This document shows positions 16,085 through 25,499 of a stretch of 64,000 nt of DNA, in pieces (within the stretch, counting starts at the first letter, position 1; every line of letters begins with the position of its first letter). Position numbers and translations under genes: made by a program. Source of the stretch: Firmicutes bacterium UBA5010 (GTDB lineage: Bacteria > Bacillota > Clostridia > Tissierellales > Sedimentibacteraceae); NCBI GenBank assembly GCA_002396645.1, contig DGYI01000015.1, positions 62,001-126,000 of the forward strand. The letters are read 5' to 3'. The notes beneath the pieces were generated by a model, which was given only the letters and a program-made list of their open reading frames with translations, was not told the origin of the DNA and searched no databases.

Positions 16085-17085
16085 ATCTCTATCAACTCAT
16101 CTTCTATAAAATCTCTCTTAGCTGATTGGCCTATAACTATATCCCATTTCATCGGGGAAATTCCATTGCCGGGTCTTTTAACTGTTATATTATTTTCTGT
16201 AAAAATTTCACCTTTTTTTATAACGCAATTGGCAACTATACTTTTACGGGCTATATTAATATTCTTAATTTCAGATTTTGAGGGTTCTTTTATACCATTT
16301 CCTAAAGCTGATTCAATATTTCTTATTGCTCTTACCATAGCACTCAGTTCTTTCGGTTCAAGACTTGCCTTATGATCAGGTCCTTCCATATTTTTATCAA
16401 GGGTAAAATGCTTTTCAATAACACTAGCTCCCATAGCAACAGCAGCTATAGGAACTTCTATTCCAACTGTATGATCAGAGTATCCGACATAAAGCTTAAA
16501 CTTCTCTCTTAATGTAATCATTGCATTTAAATTTACTTCTTCAAACGGTGCCGGATACTCTGTCGTACAATGTAAAAGGGTTATATCTTCTGCTCCGTTG
16601 TCCTTTAAAATAAAAATTGCTTGTTCTATCTCATTCAAAGTACTCATACCTGTTGACATAATTACTGTTTTTTTAAGTTTCGCTATCTTTCTAAGATAGG
16701 GCAGATTGTTTATCTCTCCGGATGGGATTTTATATGTATTCATATCAAGTTCATTTAAAAAATCTATACTCTCAAAATCAAAAGGGGTTGACATGAAAAT
16801 TATACCTTTTTCATCGCAATACTTTTTCAAATTACAAAAATCTGAGTATGAGAGTTCTAATTTCTTAACCATTTCAAGCTGACTATCACTATTATTTGTA
16901 TTATTTATTTGATATTCGGCTTTTTGCGCAAATTTTGAAACTACCCTCTCAGATTTAAAAGTTTGAAACTTTATTGCATCAACTCCGCAACTCTTAGCAA
17001 CATCAATCATTTTTTTTGCAATGTCTATACTTCCGTTATGATTAACCCCTGCCTCTGCAATTATAAATACATTGTCATTTTTCAT
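16081..17085 (-). CDS. legI: N,N'-diacetyllegionaminic acid synthase (NeuB family)
   Basis: A 334-residue TIM-barrel synthase that condenses phosphoenolpyruvate with a 2,4-diacetamido-trideoxyhexose to make the nine-carbon acid. IAEAGVNHNGSIDIAKKMID, AIKFQTFKSE, MSTPFDFESIDFL, KIPSGEINNLPYL and GYSDHTVGIEVPIAAVAMGA are NeuB-family motifs. A C-terminal SAF/antifreeze-like domain follows (about 275-334; VKRPGNGISPMKWD). GGAG upstream of the ATG at 17085 supports the start. Substrate choice (Leg versus Neu5Ac) is assigned from the cluster. Confidence 0.88.
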   Translation of the reverse strand: MKNDNVFIIAEAGVNHNGSIDIAKKMIDVAKSCGVDAIKFQTFKSERVVSKFAQKAEYQINNTNNSDSQLEMVKKLELSYSDFCNLKKYCDEKGIIFMSTPFDFESIDFLNELDMNTYKIPSGEINNLPYLRKIAKLKKTVIMSTGMSTLNEIEQAIFILKDNGAEDITLLHCTTEYPAPFEEVNLNAMITLREKFKLYVGYSDHTVGIEVPIAAVAMGASVIEKHFTLDKNMEGPDHKASLEPKELSAMVRAIRNIESALGNGIKEPSKSEIKNINIARKSIVANCVIKKGEIFTENNITVKRPGNGISPMKWDIVIGQSAKRDFIEDELIEI

Positions 17086-17098
17086 ATACCTACTCCGA

Positions 17099-17764
17099 TT
17101 ACATTTTTTTTGCGGGAATACATATCATGGTAGAATTCGGCTCTACATCTTTTACTACGAAAGCTCCCAATCCAATACTACTATTTTCCCCTATAGTAAC
17201 TCCTTGCATTACAGAAGATCCTGCGCCTATTAACACATTATCTTTAATTTCAACATTTCCAGAGATAGATGATAGAGGGTTAATTGTACAATAATCTCCA
17301 ATAATACAATCATGTCCTATTGTTGAATTTATATTTACTATATTGAAATTTCCAATTTTCATATCGCATGTTAATGTACATCCTCCGGCAATAATATTAC
17401 CTAATCCAATATTTATACTAATTATATCACCTATATTGGCATATGGAGATATGATATTAGGATATATAATATTTTTTATTTTAACTAAATTATTATATAT
17501 GCTTCTCTTTATTTTACTTGAAGAAATGGATAGTATTGCACCTAATTGATTATAATTTTTTGAATACAATTCAAAAGTACTATCTGAAGCGACAATCTTA
17601 TATCGGCCAATGCTTTTACCTATTTCATCATCATTTTCCGAAACAAAACCAAGAAAATCAAATTGCTTTATATAGTTTTGTTTATTTATATCTTCAATTA
17701 TAGATAATACCTCTTTTGCAAATCCAGATGTTCCAAATATAACTATAGGTAATCCGTTCCACAT
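17099..17764 (-). CDS. legH: PglD/LegH-type sugar N-acetyltransferase
   Basis: About 221 residues. An N-terminal nucleotide-sugar-binding domain (LPIVIFGTSGFAKEVLSIIED) is followed by a left-handed beta helix (IGNFNIVNINSTIGHDCIIGDYCTINPLSSISG). NSTIGHDCIIGD places the conserved catalytic histidine as in PglD. It should acetylate the 4-amino group created by LegC. AGGAGG 7 bp upstream selects the ATG at 17764 over the one at 17782, which contains the RBS in its own codons. It lies 14 bp after ptmE. Confidence 0.82.
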   Translation of the reverse strand: MWNGLPIVIFGTSGFAKEVLSIIEDINKQNYIKQFDFLGFVSENDDEIGKSIGRYKIVASDSTFELYSKNYNQLGAILSISSSKIKRSIYNNLVKIKNIIYPNIISPYANIGDIISINIGLGNIIAGGCTLTCDMKIGNFNIVNINSTIGHDCIIGDYCTINPLSSISGNVEIKDNVLIGAGSSVMQGVTIGENSSIGLGAFVVKDVEPNSTMICIPAKKM

Positions 17765-17778
17765 ATCAATTCCCCTCC

Positions 17779-18825
17779 TCATTTGCCGATTTCAAGTTTT
17801 TTTCTCATATTTTCCATTTCATCGAGCTGTCCCATATCCAACCATGAATTTTCACTAATAGGATAAATTCCTACTTTTTCGCCATTATTTCTATACTTCT
17901 CTATTATTTCAGGAAAACTTATAGGCGCATCTTGTTCAAGTTCTTCTATCACTCTTTCTTCAACTATATACATACCGGTATTTGTTAAAAATGATAAATC
18001 GGGTTTTTCACGCATATTATGAATATTGCCACTTTCATTTACTTCAACTACACCGTATGGTATTGTAATATTCTTTAAAGAACAAACCATAGTAATTATA
18101 TTGTCTTCTCTCTTATGGTGCTCATATATCTTATAATAATCATCATCTATTAGTATATCACAATTGGACAATATGAATGTAGAATTTATTTTACCTTTTA
18201 ATAAGCTTAATCCCCCACCAGTTCCTAGAGGCTTATCCTCATCAATATATGTTATATCATAGTCTTTTTCAATCTCATTGAAGTATGCTTTTATCATATT
18301 TTTTTTATGATTTACTATCAAATAAAAGTCATTGCATTTGAAAGCTTTAAATTTATTTATTATATGTTCTGCTATTGGTATTTCTCCTATTGGTATTAAA
18401 GGTTTAGGCAATATCTTTGTATAAGGATAAAGTCTTGTACCAAGTCCGCCTGCCATAATTACTACAGGTATGCTTAACTCCATATTGTTATTTATGATTT
18501 TATCATCTCTAAATATAACAGAAATTATTTTCTTATTAGAATCAACAACGGGTATAGCATCTATACCTTTATCTAAGAAAATCCTTTTAACTTCTTCTCT
18601 ATTTTCTTCAAATATATATTTAGGACTATAATTAGCTACATTCTTTACTTTAGCATCAAGGTTGCCGTTAGACAATATCCATCTTCTTATATCTCCATCA
18701 GTCATAGCTGCTTTCAAAATTCCATTATCAGCAACAAATAATATTTTTTTTGAAGTGTTATCAAGTACTTTCATTGCTTGAACTATAGACATATTTTCAT
18801 CTATAATTATATCATTTATCTTCAT
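17779..18825 (-). CDS. ptmE: CBS-domain nucleotidyltransferase, PtmE-like glucosamine-1-phosphate guanylyltransferase
   Basis: About 348 residues. A tandem CBS pair (1-115; SIVQAMKVLDNTSKKILFVADNG and GIDAIPVVDSNKKIIS) is fused to a nucleotidyltransferase domain (PVVIMAGGLGTRLYPYTKIL, KPLIPIGEIPIAEH, LSNCDILIDDDY). This architecture is the PtmE enzyme of Campylobacter, which makes the GDP-sugar precursor of legionaminic acid and so marks a GDP rather than UDP route. The ATG at 18825 is used; a GTG at 18834 overlaps the legC stop. Regulation by adenosyl ligands at the CBS pair is possible but not shown. Confidence 0.82.
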   Translation of the reverse strand: MKINDIIIDENMSIVQAMKVLDNTSKKILFVADNGILKAAMTDGDIRRWILSNGNLDAKVKNVANYSPKYIFEENREEVKRIFLDKGIDAIPVVDSNKKIISVIFRDDKIINNNMELSIPVVIMAGGLGTRLYPYTKILPKPLIPIGEIPIAEHIINKFKAFKCNDFYLIVNHKKNMIKAYFNEIEKDYDITYIDEDKPLGTGGGLSLLKGKINSTFILSNCDILIDDDYYKIYEHHKREDNIITMVCSLKNITIPYGVVEVNESGNIHNMREKPDLSFLTNTGMYIVEERVIEELEQDAPISFPEIIEKYRNNGEKVGIYPISENSWLDMGQLDEMENMRKKLEIGK

Positions 18826-18830
18826 AATAA

Positions 18831-20003
18831 TCACTCTCTATTAACATTTTTAAAACATTCTATAACATATTCAACATCTTTCTTGCTCAAGTTTGTGCTG
18901 CAAGGGATATTTACCACATTGTCTGCATAAAATTCAGCTCTTTCTATTATGTACGTTTGACAATTCAAATACGGTTTCTGCTCGTGTATAAGTCCCCATA
19001 TTGGTCTTGATTGAATACTTTTATCTGACAAATATTTTATAGCTTCATCTTTATTCATTCCGTACTCTTTATCTTTGCATAGCAAAGAATAAAACCAATA
19101 ATTACTTCGTGTTCCTTCTCTAAAATTTAGTATCTCAAGACCACGAATATCTGATAATTCTTCTTTATATAAATCATAATTGTATTTCTTTATTTCTATA
19201 AATTTTTCAAGCTGCTCTATCTGAGCAAGTCCCAAGGCAGCCTGCAAATTTGTCATTCTATAATTATATCCTACTTCATCATGTGTATAATATAATTCAT
19301 CACTTTTAGCCTGAGTGGTGAGATGCTTTGCCCTTTTTAACATTTCTTTATCATTTGATACAATCATACCCCCACCGCCTGTAGTAATTATCTTATTGCC
19401 ATTAAATGAATATACCCCGATATCTCCGATGGTACCGGCATATTTGTCCTTATATTTACCTCGTGTATAATATGTGCCCAAAGCCTCTGTAGCATCTTCA
19501 ACAACTTTTAAATTATACTTGATGGCAACTTTCATTATTTCTTCCATATCTGCAATATTTCCAAAAACATGAACTATAATTATTGCTTTGATATGCTTTC
19601 TCGTTAATTTATTTATAAGCTTCCCACTTTCAAAATAACATTCTTCATCACAGAATTTTTTCAGTTTTGTGCTATCTATAGTCAGCGAATCGTCACAATC
19701 CATAAATATAGGCTGTGCTCCGATATATCTTACGGGATTAACCGCTGCTATAAATGTTAATGTTGGAACTATTACCTCGTCTTCTCTTGTGACTCCACAT
19801 AGCATTAGAGCAATATGAATCCCCGCAGTTCCGCTTTGGCATGCAACAGCACCCGATGCTTTCACATATTCAGATGTTTTATTTTCAAATTGAGTAATGA
19901 ATGTACCTCCTGTTGAGACCCATTCTGCTTCTATAGCTTCAGTCACATACTTTAACTCATTTCCTTTAAAATTTGGAACTGATAACGGAATAAATTTATT
20001 CAT
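18831..20003 (-). CDS. legC: PLP-dependent sugar aminotransferase LegC (DegT family)
   Basis: A 390-residue DegT/DnrJ/EryC1 aminotransferase. PLSVPNFKGNELKYVTEAIE at the start, ACQSGTAGIHIALM, VVEDATEALGT (PLP-binding aspartate) and VYSFNGNKIITTGGGG (PLP-binding lysine in NGNK) are all present. LegC-type enzymes are distinguished by the SFNGNKIITTGGGG block. It transfers an amino group to C4 of the 4-keto sugar made by LegB. It follows legB after 15 bp and overlaps the region of the ptmE start. Confidence 0.85.
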   Translation of the reverse strand: MNKFIPLSVPNFKGNELKYVTEAIEAEWVSTGGTFITQFENKTSEYVKASGAVACQSGTAGIHIALMLCGVTREDEVIVPTLTFIAAVNPVRYIGAQPIFMDCDDSLTIDSTKLKKFCDEECYFESGKLINKLTRKHIKAIIIVHVFGNIADMEEIMKVAIKYNLKVVEDATEALGTYYTRGKYKDKYAGTIGDIGVYSFNGNKIITTGGGGMIVSNDKEMLKRAKHLTTQAKSDELYYTHDEVGYNYRMTNLQAALGLAQIEQLEKFIEIKKYNYDLYKEELSDIRGLEILNFREGTRSNYWFYSLLCKDKEYGMNKDEAIKYLSDKSIQSRPIWGLIHEQKPYLNCQTYIIERAEFYADNVVNIPCSTNLSKKDVEYVIECFKNVNRE

Positions 20004-20018
20004 ATAACTTCCCTCCGA

Positions 20019-20996
20019 TTATACATTGTATATGTCTGCCTTATATTTATTTAAATTGTTTCTTAAAAATTCTATAGTTTCTGATAGCCCTTCTTCAAAG
20101 GTGTATTTAGGTCTCCAATTTGTCAACTTTTTAATCTTTTCATTAGAACCAAGTAATCTGTTCACTTCACTTTTTTCAGGTCTTAGTCTTTGCTCATCAC
20201 ATATTATCTTTGCATTTGGATTTATTTGTCTTATAAGCTCTTGTGCTAATTGTCCTATAGAAATTTCCTGTTGAGTAGCTATATTTATTTCTTCTCCTAT
20301 AGTTTTATCAGATTTCGCTATCTCAATAAATCCATTTACAGTATCTTTAACATAGTTAAAATCTCTTGTCGGTGTTAATGCCCCTAACTCTATTTTTTCC
20401 TTTCCTGATAATAATTGAGTTATAATAGTTGGAATTACAGCTCTTGCGGATTGTCTGGGACCGTATGTATTAAATGGTCTGACTATTGTTATAGGCATAT
20501 TAAAGCTTCTATAAAACGATTCTGAGAGTCTGTCTGCACCTATCTTAGTTGCTGAATATGGAGATTGTCCCTGATAAGGATGCTTTTCATCTATAGGAAC
20601 ATACTGAGCAGTCCCATAAACCTCAGATGTAGATGTGACTAAAATTCTGTTTGTTTCTAAATCTCTTGCTGCCTGCAAAATGTTAAGTGTTCCCTTTATA
20701 TTTGTATCTACATAAGAATCCGGTGAATGATAACTAAACGGTATAGCTATTAAGGCTGCTAGATGGTATACCTCATCTATACCTTTCATAGCTTTTCTTA
20801 CACCATTCGGATCTCTTATATCTCCGGAAAATACATCTATTTCTTTTAATATTTCTTTTGGCAATGTATCCAGCCAACCCCACGTATTAAACGAATTGTA
20901 ATATACAAATGCTTTAACTTTATTTCCCTGCTCGACTAATTTCTCTGTCAAATGACTTCCTATAAAACCGTCTGATCCTGTTACTAATACGTTCAT
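20019..20996 (-). CDS. legB: NAD-dependent sugar 4,6-dehydratase LegB (SDR)
   Basis: A 325-residue extended short-chain dehydrogenase. VLVTGSDGFIGSHLTEKLVE is the NAD-binding start, VYHLAALIAIPFSYHSPDSYV and SPYSATKIGADRLSESF (YxxxK) are catalytic segments, and PFNTYGPRQSARAVIPTII is typical of LegB enzymes. It oxidises and dehydrates the GDP-linked GlcNAc to a 4-keto-6-deoxy sugar, the first dedicated step to legionaminic acid. It starts 3 bp after the upstream glycosyltransferase stop, indicating one operon. Confidence 0.87.
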   Translation of the reverse strand: MNVLVTGSDGFIGSHLTEKLVEQGNKVKAFVYYNSFNTWGWLDTLPKEILKEIDVFSGDIRDPNGVRKAMKGIDEVYHLAALIAIPFSYHSPDSYVDTNIKGTLNILQAARDLETNRILVTSTSEVYGTAQYVPIDEKHPYQGQSPYSATKIGADRLSESFYRSFNMPITIVRPFNTYGPRQSARAVIPTIITQLLSGKEKIELGALTPTRDFNYVKDTVNGFIEIAKSDKTIGEEINIATQQEISIGQLAQELIRQINPNAKIICDEQRLRPEKSEVNRLLGSNEKIKKLTNWRPKYTFEEGLSETIEFLRNNLNKYKADIYNV

Positions 20997-20999
20997 ACC

Positions 21000-22205
21000 T
21001 TACTCCATATTTTTTATTATAATATTTGCAGCTGCATTAGCCGCATTTTTAGGTATCATATATTTACTTCTATTTTTTTCATATTTTAATCGAATGCTTT
21101 CATCATTAAGTAATTGGCTAATACTTCTTGTTAACACATTTCTTTCTTTAATAAGCATAACTGCACCAGATTTACAATATCCCAGCTCATTTTCATAATC
21201 ATTTCCAATATAATCCGGAATTATAATAGGTTTATTAAGTATCATGGCCTCATGTATGCTTGTTGAAATTGTTCCTATAATTACATCAGATATTTTAAGT
21301 AATGGTTGAATTGGATAATCTCTAACAATAATAATATTATTATTCATTTTGCTATCATCAAAATAATTTAATTTACTACGAGGATGCATTTTTATTATAA
21401 ATAAACTGTTGGCTAATTCTTGTGATGTTTTTTCTATTTCTTCATAAATATCATTCATATCATCAGTTTCTGTACATATCCATGTAATTATTTTCTTATT
21501 AAAATCAATTTTAAATTTGTTTTTTATATCATTGATATTTACTTCCAGATTAAAGAGAGAATCAAATGCTGGCTGACCTATGATTTTGAGTTTTTTTCTA
21601 TCAAATCCCATTTTTATAAGATGATTTTTATTCCACTCATTAAGACAAAATACATAGTCAAAATAATCTTCATCCTTTTCATACGCCTCTAAATAGTCAC
21701 AAAAATAATATGTAGAAATATTATTTTTTTTTGCTGCTATCAAACTTGCTTTCTCATACCTATGTGTACAAGATGATGTTACAGCTTTAGGTCTTTCATA
21801 TTTTAAAATCTTTTCTATAAAAGAAATTGGGCAAAATGCTTTTCTGTTACTTTTACTATACATCTTATATGCTATCGCTTCCCCATATTCCTCAATTAGG
21901 CAATACATACCTATTCCATAATAGTATTTGGTATCTTCAAACGAAATATTAAGTTGATTATTATGATTAGGAAGAGCTAATTTTTCACCTATTTCTTCTA
22001 TTATTTTCTTCTGCTTTTCAGAATATAAGAACAAATAATCTTGAATCTTTTTGTATTTGATATTTTCTCTTTCTAATGATGGTATGGCTATCGTAAGTCC
22101 TAAAACGACAACTTCTATCCCCTGCTTTTCAAGTTCTTTGGCAATAGGCATTGCTATATTTACATGCCCGCCTCCGTACGTTGGTATAAACACTTTTTTT
22201 TTCAT
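21000..22205 (-). CDS. GT-B-fold glycosyltransferase-like protein
   Basis: A 401-residue protein. FIPTYGGGHVNIAMPIAKEL is a GT-B N-terminal signature, and GQPAFDSLFNLE, IIKMHPRSKLNYF, SDVIIGTISTSIHEAMILNKPIIIP form a C-terminal donor-binding region like that of CDP-glycerol/2-epimerase-type GT-B proteins. It is the gene immediately preceding legB, so it is the leading candidate for transferring legionaminic acid from its CMP donor, but no motif proves this. Other transfer specificities are possible. Confidence 0.6.
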   Translation of the reverse strand: MKKKVFIPTYGGGHVNIAMPIAKELEKQGIEVVVLGLTIAIPSLERENIKYKKIQDYLFLYSEKQKKIIEEIGEKLALPNHNNQLNISFEDTKYYYGIGMYCLIEEYGEAIAYKMYSKSNRKAFCPISFIEKILKYERPKAVTSSCTHRYEKASLIAAKKNNISTYYFCDYLEAYEKDEDYFDYVFCLNEWNKNHLIKMGFDRKKLKIIGQPAFDSLFNLEVNINDIKNKFKIDFNKKIITWICTETDDMNDIYEEIEKTSQELANSLFIIKMHPRSKLNYFDDSKMNNNIIIVRDYPIQPLLKISDVIIGTISTSIHEAMILNKPIIIPDYIGNDYENELGYCKSGAVMLIKERNVLTRSISQLLNDESIRLKYEKNRSKYMIPKNAANAAANIIIKNME

Positions 22206-22209
22206 AAAA

Positions 22210-23160
22210 TTAATCCTGTTTTTTCTTATTATATAATTTTACAGTATTTTTAACCATCTCATCAGACATACTGATGTTTACAGTCTCCCAAGGATAATGA
22301 GCTGATCCTATTCTTGAAACAGCAACTTCGTTTACTTCCAATATGTAAATCTCTGCATTTTTACCTACCATAAGATCGTATCTTGGAACTCCAATCAAAC
22401 CCATTTTCTTTGTAATATCAATTACAGTATCTGCTATCTTATCTCTCAGTTTATCATCTAAAAACTCAAATCTATCATATTTCTTATCTAAATCATCAAA
22501 ATATCTTAGATGTGCAACAGCTATTTTATTTATATCTGCCATATTAAGTGCATCAGTTAAGGCAACAAATGTTTCTCCGTCAGATATAACGGGAATTGTA
22601 TATTCTATCCCATCTATAAATTGCTCTACGATAACCTTATTTTTTGTCCTAAGATTTTCCTCAATCAATTCATTAAGATGTTTTTCATCATTTGCCTTAG
22701 CTGTTCTTACCGCATCATTCTCAGATTTAACAACGCACGGAAGCTTTATAGATGATTTAATTGTATTAAACTGATTAACATCTGATATTACTAAGTAGTC
22801 AGGAGTTTTGTATCCGATACTTCTTATAAACTCATATGCCAATACCTTATTTTTACCATATTCTGCTTTATGAGGATTAATTGAAACAACAAAGCCATCA
22901 TCATAAAGCACTTTTGCAATATTATGGGCATATGTATGGCCTGTCCCTAACAATAAACAATCAGATTTTTCTTTAATAATATTAACTATTCTGCTTGTTT
23001 CGCTTAAATCAATTAAATAGTTTTCATCTGCCGATCCATATCCTCTGTCAGTTTCACGACCACAAAACATAATAGAATAATATCCCATATTTTTGCAAGT
23101 CTCAACCAAGGCATCTCCGCTCGAACCTCCAATTATTGCTATTTTAATTTTATCGTTCAT
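22210..23160 (-). CDS. ATP-grasp ligase of unknown substrate
   Basis: About 316 residues. AIIGGSSGDALVETCKNMGY is a pre-ATP-grasp Rossmann-like domain, then KNKVLAYEFIRSIGYKTPDYLV, LPCVVKSENDAVRTAKAND (nucleotide-binding lysine), VIVEQFIDGIEYTIPV and IYILEVNEVAVSRIGSAHYP (metal-binding ExN) follow the ATP-grasp order. Such enzymes join a carboxylate to an amine or thiol via acyl phosphate. In a glycan cluster it may attach an amino acid to a carboxy or amino sugar (inference). GGGAG upstream selects the ATG at 23160 over TTG 23166. Confidence 0.7.
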   Translation of the reverse strand: MNDKIKIAIIGGSSGDALVETCKNMGYYSIMFCGRETDRGYGSADENYLIDLSETSRIVNIIKEKSDCLLLGTGHTYAHNIAKVLYDDGFVVSINPHKAEYGKNKVLAYEFIRSIGYKTPDYLVISDVNQFNTIKSSIKLPCVVKSENDAVRTAKANDEKHLNELIEENLRTKNKVIVEQFIDGIEYTIPVISDGETFVALTDALNMADINKIAVAHLRYFDDLDKKYDRFEFLDDKLRDKIADTVIDITKKMGLIGVPRYDLMVGKNAEIYILEVNEVAVSRIGSAHYPWETVNISMSDEMVKNTVKLYNKKKQD

Positions 23161-23177
23161 AGTCAAACTCCCTCTTT

Positions 23178-24890
23178 CTATAATTTTATACTTACTAATT
23201 TTATCCTGTTATTTAAACTGTCCAAAATAACCAATAAATTATTTTTAATACTATAATCAGCATCCCATGGTGCAATCATTTGAGATTCGCTGTTTCCCAA
23301 CCCTGTGCCTATAACTTCTTTTTTACCGGAATTATAATCTATCTGAACATTATGAATTTTGCGATTAACTACCAACATCTTGTCTTCATGAATAATTCTT
23401 GCTCTTACAGGTATATAATAGTTATTTGAACATTCTCTAATAAATTTCTTGATATTCATATCGTATATTTGAATTCTGTTGTTTGATGCGTCTGCTATTA
23501 TTAAGTAATTATTATATACATCAAGCCTTATAAACTCCGTCTTATATAATGAATTCACATTGCCAAATTCATTACCTTTTTCAGAAATAGTTCCTTTGTA
23601 CCTCAAAGAACACTTATCAAATTCATATATTCTGGAATTTAATATATCTGCTACATAAATCTCATTCTCATATACTGCTACACCTGAAGGTATTATATTT
23701 ATACAATCCTCTTCACTCGGGAATTTTCCTTTGAAATTTCCAGCATAATCAAAAATCTGTATTCTCCCATTTTTGCTGTCTGATACAAATAATATATTAT
23801 CTTCTGATATAAATATATCGTTTGGGTATTTAAATTCACCATTTTTATTCCCTAATTTTCCTATTCTTTTTACTAATTTACCATTCTTATCAAATTGGGC
23901 TATGTTATGATTTAGATAATCGGCAACAAAGAAAGTTTCCTCATCATTAGAAAACCTTACTGCTGATGGTCTTAAAACAATATCTTCTTGTATATGTCCA
24001 AAAATTTTAAGACATGTGAAATCACGATCATATATCTTGATTCTATGATTCCATGTATCGGTAAGATACATTTTGCCATCAACTCCAAAATCAAATCCAA
24101 AAATATAATCAAACTCATAATCACCTGACCCGTTTTTTCCAAATTGACTTATATATTCACCTTTTTTATTAAATATTTGAATTCTGTGGTTATATATATC
24201 TCCAACATATATTAAATTATTATAAATTAAAACCTTCCATAAACAATTAAATTTACCTGCTTCGTTTCCTAAGCCTCCAATTTGCCATTTTAATGATAAT
24301 TCTTTGTCAAAGCATTTTAACATATGATTCTTTACATCTGAAATATAGTAAAATCCGCTCTCATCAATTGTACAAGTTCCATATGATCCCATATCATGAA
24401 ATTCATAATTTTTAATATATTCACCACTTGGTGAGAAAACTTTAATACAGTTTAAAAAAATATCAATAGCATTAATATTCCCATCATTATCTAAAAACAA
24501 ACTTTGGGGATTACTGCTTCTGCCATCACCATTAAAAATATTTCCGTTTCCAAATTCATTTTCCTTTGATCCAAATCCTCCAAATTCAAATAAATATTTT
24601 CCAGATAAATCAAATGCCTGTATTCTATAATTGCCTCCATCTGCTACATAGAGCATATCATCCCTAATAAGGATATCATAAGGAAAACATAATTGCCCTC
24701 TTTCACTTCCTGAATTTACTATTATTTTACCGTTCTGTCCATCTAAATCATATTTATATAATTTTTGTGATAATCTATCCACTACAAAAAAATTATCTTT
24801 ATATACTCTCAAACTATAAGGAATTATAAACGTATTCTCATCTCTAATCTTATTTCCTATTATGTTTATTCCCAAAATACTATCTGCCAT
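23178..24890 (-). CDS. NHL-repeat beta-propeller protein, apparently cytoplasmic
   Basis: A 570-residue protein made of about a dozen NHL/propeller strands. Repeats include LYVADGGNYRIQAFDLSGKY, IYVGDIYNHRIQIFNKKGEY, MYLTDTWNHRIKIYDRDF and FVSDSKNGRIQIFDYAGNF, each with the G-x-x-R-I-Q-x-F pattern. That count suggests two six-bladed propellers. There is no signal peptide (MADSILGINIIGNKIRDENT) and no membrane helix, which is unusual because most NHL proteins are exported. The ATG abuts the sugar transferase stop (TAA-ATG), so it belongs to the operon. Possible roles are ligand binding, scaffolding of the glycosyl enzymes, or lyase activity. I do not recognise a specific family. Confidence 0.65.
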   Translation of the reverse strand: MADSILGINIIGNKIRDENTFIIPYSLRVYKDNFFVVDRLSQKLYKYDLDGQNGKIIVNSGSERGQLCFPYDILIRDDMLYVADGGNYRIQAFDLSGKYLFEFGGFGSKENEFGNGNIFNGDGRSSNPQSLFLDNDGNINAIDIFLNCIKVFSPSGEYIKNYEFHDMGSYGTCTIDESGFYYISDVKNHMLKCFDKELSLKWQIGGLGNEAGKFNCLWKVLIYNNLIYVGDIYNHRIQIFNKKGEYISQFGKNGSGDYEFDYIFGFDFGVDGKMYLTDTWNHRIKIYDRDFTCLKIFGHIQEDIVLRPSAVRFSNDEETFFVADYLNHNIAQFDKNGKLVKRIGKLGNKNGEFKYPNDIFISEDNILFVSDSKNGRIQIFDYAGNFKGKFPSEEDCINIIPSGVAVYENEIYVADILNSRIYEFDKCSLRYKGTISEKGNEFGNVNSLYKTEFIRLDVYNNYLIIADASNNRIQIYDMNIKKFIRECSNNYYIPVRARIIHEDKMLVVNRKIHNVQIDYNSGKKEVIGTGLGNSESQMIAPWDADYSIKNNLLVILDSLNNRIKLVSIKL

Positions 24891-25499
24891 TTAATTTGTA
24901 CCTTCTTTTTTTATAATCTTATTTATTGTCGAAAATATAATTTTGACATCAAATCTTAAAGATACCTCGTCAGAATATTTTTCATCATAATATATACGTT
25001 CTTCCAAAGAAATATTGCTTCTTCCATTGATTTGGGACAAACCTGTTATTCCGGGTCTCACGTTCAATCTCTTCTGGATATGCTCATCTGTAAACAATTT
25101 CATGCTTTCTGCAACATCAGGTCTTGGTCCAATTATGCTCATGTCGCCTTTAAACACATTGAATAGCTGCGGCAGTTCATCAAGACTTGTTCTTCTTAAG
25201 ACTTGTCCTATTTTTGTTATTCTTTTATCACCCGGCAAAGTGGATGTTGAGCCAATTTTATCGGCATTTATAACCATAGTCCTGAATTTATATATTTTAA
25301 ACTCTTTTTTATTTTTACCTATCCTGGTTTGTTTGTAAATAGCTGGGCTTCCAGAGTCAATTAAAATAGATACATAAATTATTAAAAATATAGGTGATAA
25401 AATAATAATTGAAAATAAAGATACTATAATATCAAACACTCTTTTTACAAACAAACTGTATATACTTTTCTTTACTTTTTTATCCTCTGTTATCGACAA
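24891..25499 (-). CDS. Small phosphoglycosyl transferase (PglC/WcaJ family), initiating sugar transferase
   Basis: A 202-residue monotopic enzyme: one N-terminal re-entrant hydrophobic segment (VKRVFDIIVSLFSIIILSPI), then the catalytic domain with KQTRIGKNKKEFKIYKFRTM, LRRTSLDELPQLFNVFKGDMSIIGPRPD (the DE catalytic dyad), and RPGITGLSQINGRSN. It transfers a sugar-1-phosphate to undecaprenyl phosphate to begin the repeat unit. The short form lacks the multi-helix N-terminal domain of WbaP. The TTG start at 25499 overlaps the aldolase gene by 20 bp, so the exact start is uncertain. Confidence 0.85.
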   Translation of the reverse strand: MSITEDKKVKKSIYSLFVKRVFDIIVSLFSIIILSPIFLIIYVSILIDSGSPAIYKQTRIGKNKKEFKIYKFRTMVINADKIGSTSTLPGDKRITKIGQVLRRTSLDELPQLFNVFKGDMSIIGPRPDVAESMKLFTDEHIQKRLNVRPGITGLSQINGRSNISLEERIYYDEKYSDEVSLRFDVKIIFSTINKIIKKEGTN

